A stretch of 64,000 nt of DNA from Microstegium vimineum (taxonomy: Eukaryota > Streptophyta > Magnoliopsida > Poales > Poaceae): assembly GCA_022036555.1 (NCBI GenBank), contig CM039140.1, positions 31,071,473 to 31,135,472 of the forward strand. The letters are read 5' to 3'. The notes below the pieces were generated by a model, which saw nothing but the letters and a program-made list of their open reading frames with translations, did not search any database and was not told the DNA's origin. Shown in pieces: positions 34,987 through 46,103 of this stretch; within the stretch, counting starts at the first letter, position 1, and each line of letters starts with the position of its first letter. A program made the position numbers and the translations under genes.

Positions 34987-36490
34987 TGCCAGCACAATTC
35001 ACTCAAAGTTACTACCAACAACCACCAAGTTCATCCTAATATAAAGCAAAACCAATGGTTGTGATGCAATGCCAGAGTATTTTTTTGCTTGTAAGTTCTG
35101 ACGCCAATTAAAATTTAAAGAGTGAAAATGAACTGTGGTCCATATTCTCATCTGGGTCCATAACTCTCAAATTGATTATCTAGGGCCTTCAATTTTTCAA
35201 GTGGTTTATTCAAAGTGAAACTTAGGTACATGACTGGAGCCTTAGAATGAACTACTTGCAATGTTGAATGAACCTAGATGAGCATAGGGGAAAGGTTGAA
35301 GGACTCACTGTGCATTTGACTAGAATTCAAATATTACTATGATGGTTATACAAGAATATTCAAAACAAACATAGTTCGGTTTCCATTGGAAAGTACTTCG
35401 GTGTACATATTATATACAGATAATGATATGACAATATGCACACACAAAAAACATTTTTTTTGTTTTATTTCATACAAAACACTTCAATGCCAAGTCACGG
35501 GAGTTCACGAATTTATAATCAAATCATTAACATTCATTATCAAGAATATCAGTATAGTTGGTTTTAAGGTTAAAAGCAAACTATTAGACAGGGTCCCCAA
35601 CCCCCCAATTCTGTATTTTAACATACTCTCCTATACTCTTGCTCTAACCCTCCATTGTTGATCAGCCTAGAAACTCTTGCTTTTTCTCATGGACAGAGTT
35701 GTCCCAACTGGAAAATGAAACCATAAGAAAAATATTCAATATATAGATTTTCCTAGAAGCAAAGGAGTGTACCAACCAGGTCCAGTTACTGAATGGTGGT
35801 TTTCCCTTTTATCACTTGATTTTTTTTTTTTTTTGGGCCACTGCATAGATTTTGACCCCATGTTTAAATTAGAGAAAACAGTGGGGCAAATGGGGAAAAA
35901 GAGGAACGACAAATAGATAAGGAATTGTCCAAGAACACCAATGGTAAAAGGAAAACTTTAAAAGTTCAAAATGAAAGCAAAAACAGTATCAGGTTAACCC
36001 AATCCGTAGAGAAGAGAGGCACATTGTCAGGCTAAACTCCAGAGAATACTAGGACAGTACAAAGCACTGCATAACGCCCCCCCCCCCCCCCCCCCCCCAC
36101 CCACCCCCCCTCCTACGCCAAAATAATGGCCTCTGGCAAGGGTAATCCCAGAACTATCATATATACAACACGGGCTTACCCTCATGACAGTAAAAATGAG
36201 GAATAGAAAACATCAAAACAGCACAAGTAGAAATGACAACAGAATTGTTAAAGCAAGTTCCTCTACTGATTTCCTTCTCAGGTAGCCATGTCTGCCACTA
36301 AAGATCTAATACAGATTGAAATTGCATACAATGGAATAAGTAAAACACATCTCAGCAAGTTTTAGTTTCAATATAGATAGTGGGTTTAACTATCTAGAGT
36401 TGCACACAACATTTGCGATCTTGAGAAGAGCTAACACTTCTATATAAAGTTCCTAGTTCTTTCCTATTGGAGTACTTAGGCAAACAACTG
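34987..36490. other. Intron sequence of the MBD4-like gene
   Basis: AT-rich DNA without a supported gene. It contains T and C homopolymers (a T run near 35819-35834 and a C22 run at 36077-36098). The block 35110-35300 has the look of repetitive DNA but no ends can be defined. Confidence 0.4.
36077..36098 (+). repeat. Poly(C) tract, 22 bases
   Basis: An uninterrupted run of 22 C, followed by ACCCACCCCCCC. On the - strand this is a long G run able to form quadruplex-like structures. Length in the assembly should be treated with caution. Confidence 0.8.
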
Positions 36491-36729
36491 CTCTCTCCAT
36501 CCTGAAATATAAGGTTCGAATCATTCAAAATTTGCCTTAAATTACAAGGGATTCTAGTGAATTAAACTAACCTAGGCAACAATTACATTACATGCCAACT
36601 GCCATTAATTCTGTTGTCAACCCAACCACCAAGCTCGAAATATGGTAAGCACAATATCTCCCTACCTTTAAAGGAGTTAAATGCTTCATCTACTTGAATC
36701 ATAAGATACCTACTTCAGGACAGAGGGAG
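36491..36729. mobile_element. Stowaway-type MITE
   Basis: Begins CTCTCTCCATCCTGAAATATAAGG and ends CTTCAGGACAGAGGGAG, followed by TA at 36730-36731. The ends are near-complementary and match the CTCCCTCYGT ends of grass Stowaway elements. Length is 239 bp. The left TA is not intact (TG in its place). It lies in an intron of the MBD4-like gene. Confidence 0.7.
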
Positions 36730-36893
36730 TATACAAGGATTATGAAGAGGATCAGCACTAAATTTTACTGTAACGGCGATGCTTGTATTTCCTCCCCCAA
36801 TTGACATCACACAAAAAGAAACAAAAGCTTACAACACAATGTAGCTCATAAGTAATGGAGAGCCCCTTGCAGGAGACTCCTACCTGAATTGAG

Positions 36894-37003
36894 GGTAACT
36901 CAAAAGAGACATAATTCCAGTAATCAACTAACTTGTGATCTATTGGGAAACCACTTCATTTGCCCTTCCAGCACAAAAGATTGCATAAGCATCAGCCACA
37001 TAC
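36894..37003 (-). pseudogene. MBD4L: MBD4-like exon with catalytic Asp region
   Basis: Flanked on the - strand by CTCTAG before and GTAGGA after. It completes the split Lys codon of the previous exon, then reads YVADAYAIFCAGRANEVV, then after a shift of frame DHKLVDYWNYVSFELPSIQ. The shift falls at GTTTCCC, where an extra base or two is present relative to the expected frame. P-x-D-H-K-L holds the catalytic Asp of the MBD4 glycosylase domain; Ile stands where Glu or Asp usually precedes it. Without the shift the exon would be fully open. Confidence 0.75.
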
Positions 37004-37083
37004 CTAGAGTAAGAGGCAACATTTAAATTAATAAGTCGACAGGCCAAAAAAACCGCATTCTACGAATAGTCCCAAACAGAAGA

Positions 37084-37134
37084 GTTTTTTTTTTTTTTTG
37101 GGGGGTGGGGGGGGAGGGGGGAGGAGGGGGACCC
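37084..37134 (+). repeat. T15 plus G-rich tract next to a splice donor
   Basis: A run of T (37085-37099) continues into G runs of 6, 8, 6 and 5 interrupted by single T or A, up to 37130. On the gene (-) strand the C-rich tract starts within 10 bases of the GTGAGT donor at 37135-37140. It is part of the intron and not coding. Confidence 0.7.
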
Positions 37135-37140
37135 ACTCAC

Positions 37141-37338
37141 TTTCCAACGCCACAAAAACTCAGTGATATAGGTCCATTCTTCTCCAACATAAGCCATAGA
37201 GAATTTCTGGATTCTGTTTGTTTTCACATGCTGCAATCCAAGAGGTGCTAAATACTCTGCCATCTTTTCAGGATCAGCTGTATATGCAGTCTGAGGATCA
37301 GGATAGCGCTTGAAGAAGCCCTTCACTTTCTTCCTGAC
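37141..37338 (-). pseudogene. MBD4L: MBD4-like exon with helix-hairpin-helix start
   Basis: CTGTGCAG acceptor before, GTGAGT donor after. It begins in phase 0 with VRKKVKGFFKRYPDPQTAYT and continues with EKMAEYLAPLGLQHVKTNR, IQKFS and EEWTYITE. The exon is 198 bp, one base longer than its expected 197: a run of five T in place of four turns the expected F-C-G-V-G-K into FLWRWK and ruins the helix-hairpin-helix glycine loop. Removing that single T restores the family motif and the phase to the next exon. Whether the extra T is real cannot be told here. Confidence 0.8.
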
Positions 37339-37917
37339 CTGCACAGCAGTAAACAAAGAAAATTCAACCCTTGAACCCAAAGAATGAATGTTCCACCAGA
37401 GCAACAGCAAACAGGGAATAGCCTAGGTAATAATAAATGCAAATGCGAAACACCTAGCTGAATTAGCATTGCAACAAAAACACACTAGATAAGTAATTTT
37501 ATGAGCTAGCATAAACCATCAAAGTAATAAACAGTCTTCGTAAAAATAAACAAATGTGAAATGCCTATCTAAGCCTGTTACACTTTAAAACACATATAAA
37601 CTAGACTGTTCTGCGCTGCAGTATAATAATACATAAATGAAATTTGGGCCCAAACTTGCATGTGCAACGTAAACTATAAACAAGTGGTCCACTGTTCAAA
37701 TTTGTTTGTCAACCCTATGCGCACTGTGCAAACATATAATCGATCATCTTGTATCAAAGAAACAAGTAGGCGCAGACAACCGTATTAAACCACTCATTTA
37801 TCATGGAAACAAAAAACTGTTCTGATGAATCAAGCAGCTGACTATGAATCTAGATAATTGTTTGGTCAACTAACATTCACACAGATGACACAAAGTAGAA
37901 AGAATTGAACAGCTCAC
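37339..37917 (-). other. Intron of the MBD4-like gene
   Basis: 579 bp between GTGAGC donor and CTGTGCAG acceptor on the - strand. AT-rich, with no ORF or repeat identified. Confidence 0.6.
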
Positions 37918-38206
37918 CTGTTTTCCCTTTTTTAAGTTGAGGAGCATGCATATTACAATGACCTTCCAGGGGTCAGAAGCATACTTCTCCTGCAATAGCT
38001 TATGGGGGAGCGCGGGGGGGACACCAGCTGGTCCAGCGGCAGGCGACGATATTTATCTGAACGCTTCTCAGCAGCACTAAGTGATGGCGGTGGCTTCCTT
38101 GGCTCTTCTCACTTGTCATTCTTTTTCTCAGGCTTCTCCATCCCTTTGACCCTTACCACTTCTTGTGAACCTGAGGTTGATGCTGAGGCTGGGCATGGTT
38201 GCATGG
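37918..38206 (-). pseudogene. MBD4L: MBD4-like exon, 3' half, cut by the element at 38207
   Basis: Reads GSQEVVRVKGMEKPEKKNDK, one TGA, then EEPRKPPPSLSAAEKRSDKY and RRLPLDQLV. After an extra C in a C run it continues PHKLLQEKYASDPWKVIVIC and MLLNLKKGKQ, ending at a GTGAGC donor. DPWKVIVICMLLN is the first helix of the glycosylase domain. The exon starts directly against the LTR; its other half continues at 53878. The TGA stands where the duplicated copy near 54600 has GGA, a substitution. Confidence 0.8.
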
Positions 38207-39393
38207 TGTCGGTGTTATGACCCGGGGGTCAAGACCACAACGAGTAAATTTGTATATCGCGTGCTCCCTCCTCAGACGTGATGCAAGATGGACACAAGAG
38301 TTATCCTGGTTCGGGCGAAGAGGGCCCTACGTCCACGGGGGAGGATGACTTGTATTATCTCGCACCCAAAGCGTGCTCGTACAGGGGGGTACAAGCACGT
38401 TACACGGAGTCGCCTCCCAAGGGGTCGATCGAGCGGCGTGGTGTGTGTGTAGGGGCGTGGTCTAGGTCCCCGAGAACCAAAGTCGGATCAGAGTCCCAAA
38501 GAGAAACCTGGAAAAAGAAGTCTCTGACCAGAGCCCCCCCTTTCATCTACCTCGGCGTCCCCCTTTTATAGACCAAGGGGGAGACTCGAGGGTACAGGCC
38601 CTAATAGTAGAAGTAGGGCGGCGCATCCACGCACAGTGTCGGCGAAGAGACACGAGCACTGTGGCGGCGTGGTTTTTCCCGTCCTTCAGCGTCCCTGGTC
38701 GTAGGCATCAGTAAAGTCGTCGCAGTACAGTATTCGCAGGCGGGCACGATCCCATGGCCGAAGCGGGACGGGGCGGATGGGACGTCTTCCGTACCGGGGT
38801 TGTTGAAGAGGAGGGGTCGAGCCCTCGGTCGAGGGGGGTGTCGAGCCACGCATGACTCTGTCACGTTCCCGAAGCCGTCTCGAGGGTCGCACTATTCACT
38901 TTCCGAGGGGTACTGTAGAAGTCCCGTACTTGCGTAGTGGGCGGCAGTGGCGGCCACAGTCGACGGGAGTCGGGGACTGGACCGGAGGAGTTGGCGGATT
39001 TGACAGCGGGCGCAGGCGCCCATGTCGTCAGATGGGTTTGCTTTTACCCATGACGGAGTGGTTGGGTTACTCGAGCCCGTCCATCGACGGTGCCTGGAAG
39101 GTCGAGGCGTCGACAGGGTTGAGGGGGTCGATGTCGAGGTAGAGGCCGGGGGTCGTTCGCCCCGACCCCTCTCGTCCGTCGTCGGGTAGAGCCGGGGGGT
39201 CGCTCGCCCGACCCCTCGTCCGCCGTCGAGGTAGAGCCGGGGCGGGCTGGTTTCTGCAGTCGGTGTAGCGGGGGCCTTGATTGATGGGCCACGTCTCGCC
39301 GAACAGTAGGCCGATCCTTGCCTTAAAATGGTTGCTATGTTTAGCTTAATTTATTAAAGGGTTTAGGGTACCCCTTACCTTCGTCCCCCGACA
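38207..39393 (-). repeat. 3' LTR of family 1 copy 2
   Basis: TGTCGGTGTTATGACC at 38207 through CCCGACA at 39393. It contains the TATA motif (38563-38570 on the + strand as CTTTTATA) and about three minisatellite units near 39118-39240. Differences from the partner LTR are mostly missing or extra single bases. Confidence 0.9.
38563..38570 (-). promoter_or_regulatory. LTR promoter TATA box (copy 2, 3' LTR)
   Basis: TATAAAAG on the - strand, conserved in all four family 1 LTRs in the window. In this 3' LTR it would drive readthrough leftward into the downstream exons of the MBD4-like gene, which lie on the same strand. Confidence 0.5.
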
Positions 39394-41040
39394 GTAGCCC
39401 CCGAGGCCCCAGAGGAGTGATTTAGAACTCCTCTGGGGGCTATGATACGCGTTTCTCGGGGGGAGCAAGAACTGTCCCCGGAGGGTTTATCCTTGGCCTG
39501 CAGGGTTAGTGAGAAATCCGATTCTCCGGGGGTGCCGCGCGAGCGCACCCCGCGGGGGTAGCCCCCGAGGCCCCAGAGGAGTGATTTAGAACTCCTCTGG
39601 GGGCTGAAATACGTTATGTGTGGGGTCTTAAAGGATACCTGGAGACGCGGCACCCTGTCGAGGGGTCGATCCCGTTCCTTTTCCTGCAAAGAGAAGTGGT
39701 TCGAGGGTGGCTGTCGAGCCCTACCGAGGGCCAGCCTTCGCTTTCCTCGAGCACCGCTGGAGTCAGGCGCCCGTCCGAGAGGTCGACCCCTGTCTGCCAG
39801 GTTACGAGTTTTCGACCCTCTTTCGTCGAGGGGTGCCGTGCGTAGTCGGCCCTCGAGCCCTCGAATGGCTAGCCTTCCTACCTCGTACGTCCTTCCCACG
39901 GATCCTCTCGTTCGGATCGTGGGGTGAAGAGCATCGAGCTATCCTCGTTAGGACGACGAGCCCGAAGTCCTCGGTGAGCTGTTCTCGGGCATGAGTCCAT
40001 TAGAAATGGTGCCCTGTAACGGGTAAAAATCCGAGTGAGAACTCGACCCCGTTCGATAAGGATCGACTAGTGGCCCGGAGGCGTTCTCATTGTTAAGAAA
40101 GCCGTACGGCTCGCTAAGCACGACCATAATGGACCACCAAGGTGCCAACCCCGTTCGATAGGAGTTGGTGACATCGATGCCTCCCAGCGTAGGGGTCCTT
40201 AGGTGTTCCTAGGTATGCCTCGGATATGTCCCAGGGAGTCTTGAAGTTTTGTTCTCGAGACTCCGGGGACATCCCTGACTCGTGTACTCGAGGGGGGCTG
40301 TCGAACTCCGTTCGTGGAGCCAGCCTTCGCTCCCTCAAGATTTGGGGGTGGACCGGAGTCCGATAACCGTGGGTCCCTTCCCGACCTCAGGTACTCGAGG
40401 GCGGCTGTCGAACCCTATGTGAGGGCCAGCCTTCGCTCCCTCAAGATTTGACGGATGGTTCGTCATCCGACGCTATCCTCAGGGGGAGGAGTCCCGACCT
40501 TGTGGACCGCCGAGGGGGAAAAGCAGGGGGTTGTTGTATTGAACTTGGGGACATACCTGTGTCGGAGCTCTCGAGGGAGGCTGTCGAACCCCCGGACGGG
40601 CCAGCCTTTGTCCCTTCGAGGCCATGTACGATCTTCAGTCGACGACCCGAGGCCCCGTCAGGCCTCGAGTACTCGAGGGGGGCTATCGGGCCCGTTCGTA
40701 GGCCGGCCTTTGTCCCCATCGAGATTTTTGGGGTGGACCGAGGTCCCTAACCCGAGGTTATTTCTGGCCTCGGGCACTCGAGGGTAGCTGTCAAACCCTC
40801 TTTGAGGGCCAGCTCTCGCTGCCTCAAGATTCCTTACCCCGAAGCGACGTTTCCGTCCGCAGCGCCTTTTTAGGCGATGTCAGTTCGGCGCAACAGTGCG
40901 GTTACAGCGTGGAGTGCGGCGCGGAACCCGATGAGGGACGTTACGCCTTATCCTGGAGGGAATACGAGGAAGGAAGTACAAAGGCAAAATTAAATGCGGA
41001 GACTCTCTTGCCTTTTGCTGGATTCCGTCCGTTGGCCTTC
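39394..41040. repeat. Subterminal repeat field of family 1 copy 2
   Basis: No gene supported. Two near-identical blocks reading GTAGCCCCCGAGGCCCC then AGAGGAGTGATTTAGAACTC occur at about 39394-39440 and 39558-39605. Further right, diverged units carry TACTCGAGGG, GGCTGTCGAA, and GGCCAGCCTTCGCTCCCTC or TTTGTCCC (about 40280, 40390, 40575, 40670 and 40770). Copy 1 shows the same field at 8550-9780. Confidence 0.65.
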
Positions 41041-41044
41041 CGCG

Positions 41045-41052
41045 TATAAATA
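41045..41052 (+). promoter_or_regulatory. TATA box upstream of the antisense ORF (copy 2)
   Basis: TATAAATA in the context CGCGTATAAATAGTGAGGGC, about 190 bp upstream of the first plausible ATG (41244). The position suggests that the antisense ORF has its own promoter separate from the LTR. In copy 1 the same place reads CGCGTAAATGAGTG and the box is lost. Confidence 0.55.
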
Positions 41053-41243
41053 GTGAGGGCGAGGCATCCGGCGCCCTTTACGCGCACCTGCCTTCCCCGG
41101 CTCCTTGCCTTCGTCTTCCTCGCCTTCTTCTCTCCGCCTCTGCCTTAGGCGTCCCGCGAGCAGGGAATCTGCGCGAGTGAGAGAGAAAGAGAAAGATAGG
41201 GAACGTACCTTCCGCCTCCAAACTCGAGCAAACCACCGCTCCC

Positions 41244-44200
41244 ATGGCCGCTTTCCCCCCAGCTCTTCGGCGCCGGCGCCTGGCCCGCTCCTCGATCCGC
41301 CAGTCGTATCTGGAGGGGTTGGTGGAAGCGGGCTTCTCCGGCCCGTCACCTCGACGGAGAGGCCGGAGTGGATAGCTCCGCCACCGGACACACGCCGAGC
41401 CTAACCCGCCGGAGGGGAAACGTGGTGTCGCTCGAGGCCTTCCACCGGGCAGGAATGGGGGTTCCACCCAGCCCCCCTTCCTGCGCGCGTCTCCTCCACC
41501 ATTATGAGGTGGAGCTCCAGCACCTCACTCCTAACGGCGTCAGCCGGCAGCGTCTTCGCCGCGGTGTGCAGGGCTATCTGGGGATCGAGCCCCATTGGAT
41601 CTGTGGCTCCACATCTTCAAGGCCAACCTCTTCACCACCTCGGTCCAGCAAGGGCGTCCGTCGGAGGTCAGGGCCGGGGGCTGCAGCATCTACGCCAGGC
41701 GGTCTGAGCTCTGGCTCTCTGCGAACCCATCCTCGAGCCATTCCGGGTGGCATTCAGGATGGTTCTACCTGAGGAACGACACGGTCTGCTCCCAGCGTAC
41801 ACCGGAGGACACTCAACGCCGAGCCCGAGCGCTGGAGGTACGGCGTTCCGACGACAAGCAAAAACCCTCAGGGCTTGCTGGACGCGCTCAGGCGTCTGAA
41901 GGTGAAGGGCCTTACCGCGGGAATCGCTGCATCGGCGTTCCACCGACGGGGGTTCTGCCGCTGATGGCTCGACCCCCTCCGTCCAAACGAGATGGGTCCG
42001 GGGGCCGATTTGTCGGGGGCCGCTTCGTCAAGGAGGAGTTGACCCCAACCGCGTGGCCAGCCGCGTCCGCCCGCTTTTTTCCGGGGGGGTTCGCCCTCAA
42101 GGATGTCGCGAAGGTCCCCATGAAGCCGGAGAGGGCTTCTACGAGCTGGTAAGATCCCCCTTTTACTTTAGGTCCTCCGCCCGCCCCTTCCGTCCTTTCT
42201 GCTTGTTCTCTGACCACCTTGCGTCCCGCAGGGGAATGTGTCCTACAAGCGCTCGCTACCCCCCGCCGGTGCCGGAGGACCGGGCCACGAGGGATGCGAA
42301 CCGCCTCCGCGCGGAGAAGCAGAAGGCCGACAAGGACAAGAAGAAGGAGAGGAAGACCAAGGAGGCTCTAGAGAAAGAGCAGAGGGAGCAGCGTCGGGCC
42401 CAACAAAAGCGGTTGGGCCTCGACGAGGAGCTGTCTCCCTCGGAGGGGGAGGACGAGGAGGAGGATGAGGAAGACGAAGAGGAGGAGGCGAGGAGACAGC
42501 GCCTGAGCAGGCGGCCGCTGCTACCGGTGGGGGGGGGGGGTCGACCTCGAAGTCGGCCCCTCCTGTTGAAGTTGGGGCCCCGGGCGGAGCGCCCCGTGGC
42601 CTCGCAAGAAGTCGCGCCGCGGCGGACGCGGTCGCAGACGCCGCGGCCCTCGTCGGGGGGTCGATCGAGCGAGCCCCCGACGCCCGCTGCGTCGACCGCA
42701 AACCGGGTGCCGGGCTCGCCGCGCAGGCGGAGACCGGCAAAGGGCGAGGGCGGCATCGCCATCGAAGAGTCGATCGAGCGAGCCCCCGAAGCCCACCGCG
42801 TCGAGCGCGCGGGCGTCGGACCCTCGGCGCGGGGGGGGCCAGCAAGAAGCCGACGGTGGCGCCGCCGGCCCCTGCCCAGGAGAAGGTGGCGAGTGCCGCC
42901 TCGACCCCCGCCTCCCAGGCAGTGGCATCCCAGAGCTCGACCAGCCCGGCGAGCGCCGAGCCGAAGCGTCGAGCTCCGAGAGGGTAAGTCGAGTTCGTAG
43001 TTGTCGTGCGTTTTTCCTTTTTTTCGTCGGTGAAGACTCGTGCTCATTATCGCGCACGTGCTCCTTTTTCAGGTCGAAGCGCCGGCTGGGGTTGCGCTCC
43101 CCTCCCCTGCTAAGAAGCTAAGACGGGGGCTGTGGTGCATGCTGCCGTCGAGGTTGGTCCGGCAGCCCCGTCCCCTTCGACGGTCGCCCCTGAGGTGGCA
43201 CCGGCAGCCACGACCCCGGAGGTGGCGGTGCGGGGGGAGGCGCAGGGGGCCTCGGCGCCTACCCAAACGGCGGAGGAGGCGGACCCGCCGGCGGTGGTGG
43301 CCGTCGAAGCGACGGTCGCAGGAGCCTGCGCGGCCGTCGGAAGGGGTCGCGTCCGGCGCCCCGGGGGGCTGGAGCTCCTACCGACATCGGGCGCGGCACC
43401 GGAGGTGGAGGTGGCGAGGCTCAGGTTCCTGCGTCCGAGCGGGAGCCCCGGCTCACCCGACGCCGGGGCGCTGGCCCGAGGGTCTGGCGGCGTTGGAGGC
43501 TCGACTCCAGCTCGAGCGCGTCGAGGGCCCATCCGCGCCAGCTCAGGGTGGGATGCTCATGGAGTCCACCCCCCCCAAGTGGACGAATGGTGGCCGAGTT
43601 GTGGGACCCGGCGGAGCTGGCCATCATCGCGGCTCCTCGGGCGGGAGCCGGGGTGGCTCGACCTCCCCTCGAGGTTGGGGGTCGGTATCTCAAGGTAAAT
43701 CCACACTTTGATTCACTCGAGACGCGGTGGGTTGTCTCGCTAGGTATTAACCTTTCGGAGCCCTTCATCGCGCAGGACCGTCGACTCCTCAGCGAGGTGC
43801 GCCGAGGAGGACGCCTCGCCCCTCTCCGATTACCAAGGAGGGGGGGACCTGCGCATATTGGCGTCACCGGGCCGATGGATCAGAGGATCGCTGCCCCCAG
43901 CGCGGCCTGGGGCCAGAAGGTTCTCGAGGTGGCGGACCCCGAGACCTGAGCGACTCTCTCACGCTCGAACGACCATCCAGCTTCGACGGTGGGAGAGCGT
44001 CGAGGAGCTCCGGGGCTGTTCGAGCACTCGGTGCGTCGCGCTGCGGAGGGTCGCCGCCGTGGACATACGCGAGGGGATGGGTAGGTTCTATTCCACTTAG
44101 ATAGAGCTTTAACTGCCTGGTTGCCGTTTGCTGACGATCTCCGTCTCGATCCTTGTCAGTCCTGCGGGTGAGGTCGTACGAGAAGTCCCAGTACATTCTC

Positions 44201-45237
44201 CGGTACAGGGGCAGCTCTCGACCCACCACGCCTCTCTGGAGAGGGCGAGGGATGAGGCCCGCTCGAGCGAAGGTGGAGGCGGCGACTATCCAGAAGGATG
44301 CCGAGTCGAAGGTCGCCTACGCGAAGGCCGGTTACGAGGCTGTCCAGAAGGAAGCCCGGGAGCCCTGTCGCGCGCAGGCGAAGCTCGATGATGCCCTTCG
44401 GATCGACCATACGCCGTTGGGGGAGAGCGGGATGCCGCCGCGAGCCCAGCGCAAGGCCACGGAGGAGGCCGCCCGGCTGAGGGGAGACCTCGACGCCCTC
44501 TCCCGCAGCGCAGACGCTCTGGCCGCCTCTGAGGAGAAGGCTCGGACCCGCGCGACCTCCTTGGGCATGGTGGCGATGAAGCAAGAAGGAGGCCCTTGGG
44601 GAGGCGTACAAGACCATCGAGGTCTCGAGGCCCGAGTCAGGGAACCATCCCTCACTGATTTTGACGCCGTCCCGCACATCAGCTCGAGGAGGCCGAGCAG
44701 GCCATACTCCGCCTTGGATGTGCATCCCAAAGGTGAGTGTTTCGTTGTTTGCCAGGGTCTGTCCTGCCTCGACCCTTTTTCTGCTTTCCGGGTTTTGATC
44801 GTTATGTGCTTGTTTCGGCAGAGCTTGCGGAGGAGAAACGCCCCGCCCAAAAGGACCTGGACAATCTTCAGGGCCTGCTGAGCACCGAGGTGAACCTCAA
44901 CGCGTCGCTCTCGGCCGCCATCAACACCTTCTGCGACGACCTCTCGGTCAAGCCAGCCGGAGCTCGAGGGGGATACCGGGGGGAATCCCTGCTAGCGCCG
45001 CTTTTACGCCATGACGCGGGGGTGACGGAGAACGTCCGAGCCGCCCTGCATGTGGGGGTGAAGCGGGCCCTCGCGGTCGTCAACTCCTTCTACGACGTGG
45101 ATCTCAACCTCGTTGTCGACGGGTTCGCCACCGAGCCCGGATCTGACCGAGGAGCAGAACGACGCGAGGTGTCAGGAGCTGATGACCACGCGGAGGTGCC
45201 CGGAGGCCAGCTGGCGAAACTCATCGAGCCCGACTGA
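41244..45237 (+). pseudogene. Antisense extra ORF, PF04195-like (copy 2)
   Basis: ATG at 41244 reads MAAFPPALRRRRLARSSIRQ. In shifting frames follow RPEWIAPPPD, SLEAFHRAGMGVPP, ARLLHHYEVELQHLTPNGVS, GYLGIEPHW, DLWLHIFKANLFTTSVQQG and GWFYLRND: the conserved part of the putative gypsy type transposon family (PF04195). A donor GGTAAG near 42150 and acceptor CCCGCAG at 42224-42230 lead to a Lys/Glu-rich exon (RAEKQKADKDKKKERKTKEA, then an acidic run). Another intron runs about 42986-43072. A GC-rich Pro/Ala stretch, then coiled-coil-like exons (44160-44730 and 44822-45237) finish at TGA 45235-45237 after VDLNLVVDGFAT and LAKLIEPD. Function is unknown. Several frameshifts break it. Confidence 0.75.
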
Positions 45238-45423
45238 TCCCCTCGGCGGATGAGTAGTCGTTGGGAGATGTCACGGGTGGGTCGCGGGCCTGCGAGCCAT
45301 ATCTGGACAAAAAGGTCCATGTAATAGTTAGGCCTCTGTACCGATACAATGCCGAGCCCCCAGGGGCTTTTTTGTATATGATGCATTTTGATCGATGTGC
45401 ACAGAGTTAATTTCATTCTTTCG
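45238..45423 (+). other. 3' flank of the antisense ORF
   Basis: Region after the TGA, with GGACAAAAAGGTCC (a short inverted repeat) and TTTTTTGTATATG. Copy 1 has the matching GGACCTTTTTGTCC near 3446. Likely 3' UTR of the antisense transcript; the poly(A) site cannot be placed. Confidence 0.4.
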
Positions 45424-45714
45424 AGCTTTCCCTGCTTTTCTTTGCCTGAGTCGACGCCTATGAACTGAATGTTCGACGCACGCTCTTATCCTTGGGAAGG
45501 GGGTGGCGGTAGGGGTACCGTAGCCCTGGGGCGTAGGTGAGTCCCTGACTCGTCGGCACCCTCGGCCCTTAGGGAACTCGAGGCGTCTTTACTTAGTTTC
45601 AGAAGCGTACTCGAGGGAAAGAACGAGAGGGAGAGTCGAGTTTCGAAAAAAACGTTCCGAGTTTTTCGGAGACCTAGGAGGGGGGGTGCCCCCCCTGTTA
45701 GCCCCCGAGGGAGG

Positions 45715-45740
45715 CTCGACTTTGCTGAAGCAAAGTCGAG
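45715..45740. repeat. Perfect hairpin in tandem unit 1
   Basis: CTCGACTTTGC, loop TGAA, GCAAAGTCGAG: an 11-bp perfect stem. The same stem with loop TGGG is at 46078-46103. Confidence 0.8.
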
Positions 45741-46077
45741 GCTACCTTAGTGCTAGCGGATGGGTTGCCTCGTTACTTCTACCTCTCGGGCTCTCCCTGC
45801 TTTTCTTTGCCTGAGTCGACGCTCGTAGAACTTAAGTATTCGACGCACGCTCTTATCCCGGGAAGGGGGGGGGGCGAGTAGGGATACCGTAGCCCTGGGG
45901 CGTAGGGATCCCTGACTCGACGACATCCTCGACCCCTAGGGGGTTCGAGGCGCCTTTACCTAGTTCAGAAGCGTACTCGAGGAAAGAACGAGAGGGAAGT
46001 CGAGTTTCGAAAAAACGTTCCGAGTTTTTCGGAGACCTAGGAGGGGGGGGTGCCCCCCTGTTAGCCCCCGAGGGGAG

Positions 46078-46103
46078 CTCGACTTTGCTGGGGCAAAGTC
46101 GAG
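46078..46103. repeat. Perfect hairpin in tandem unit 2
   Basis: CTCGACTTTGC, loop TGGG, GCAAAGTCGAG. The stem is identical to the one at 45715-45740; only the loop differs. Confidence 0.8.

Noticed and set aside
35110..35300. A further MITE or unclassified repeat in the intron
   Set aside because: No terminal inverted repeats or target duplications could be matched, so it was left as intron sequence.
42053..43000. 315-codon acidic/Lys-rich ORF as an independent host gene
   Set aside because: It is an exon region of the antisense PF04195-like ORF; splice signals and the order match copy 1 on the other strand.
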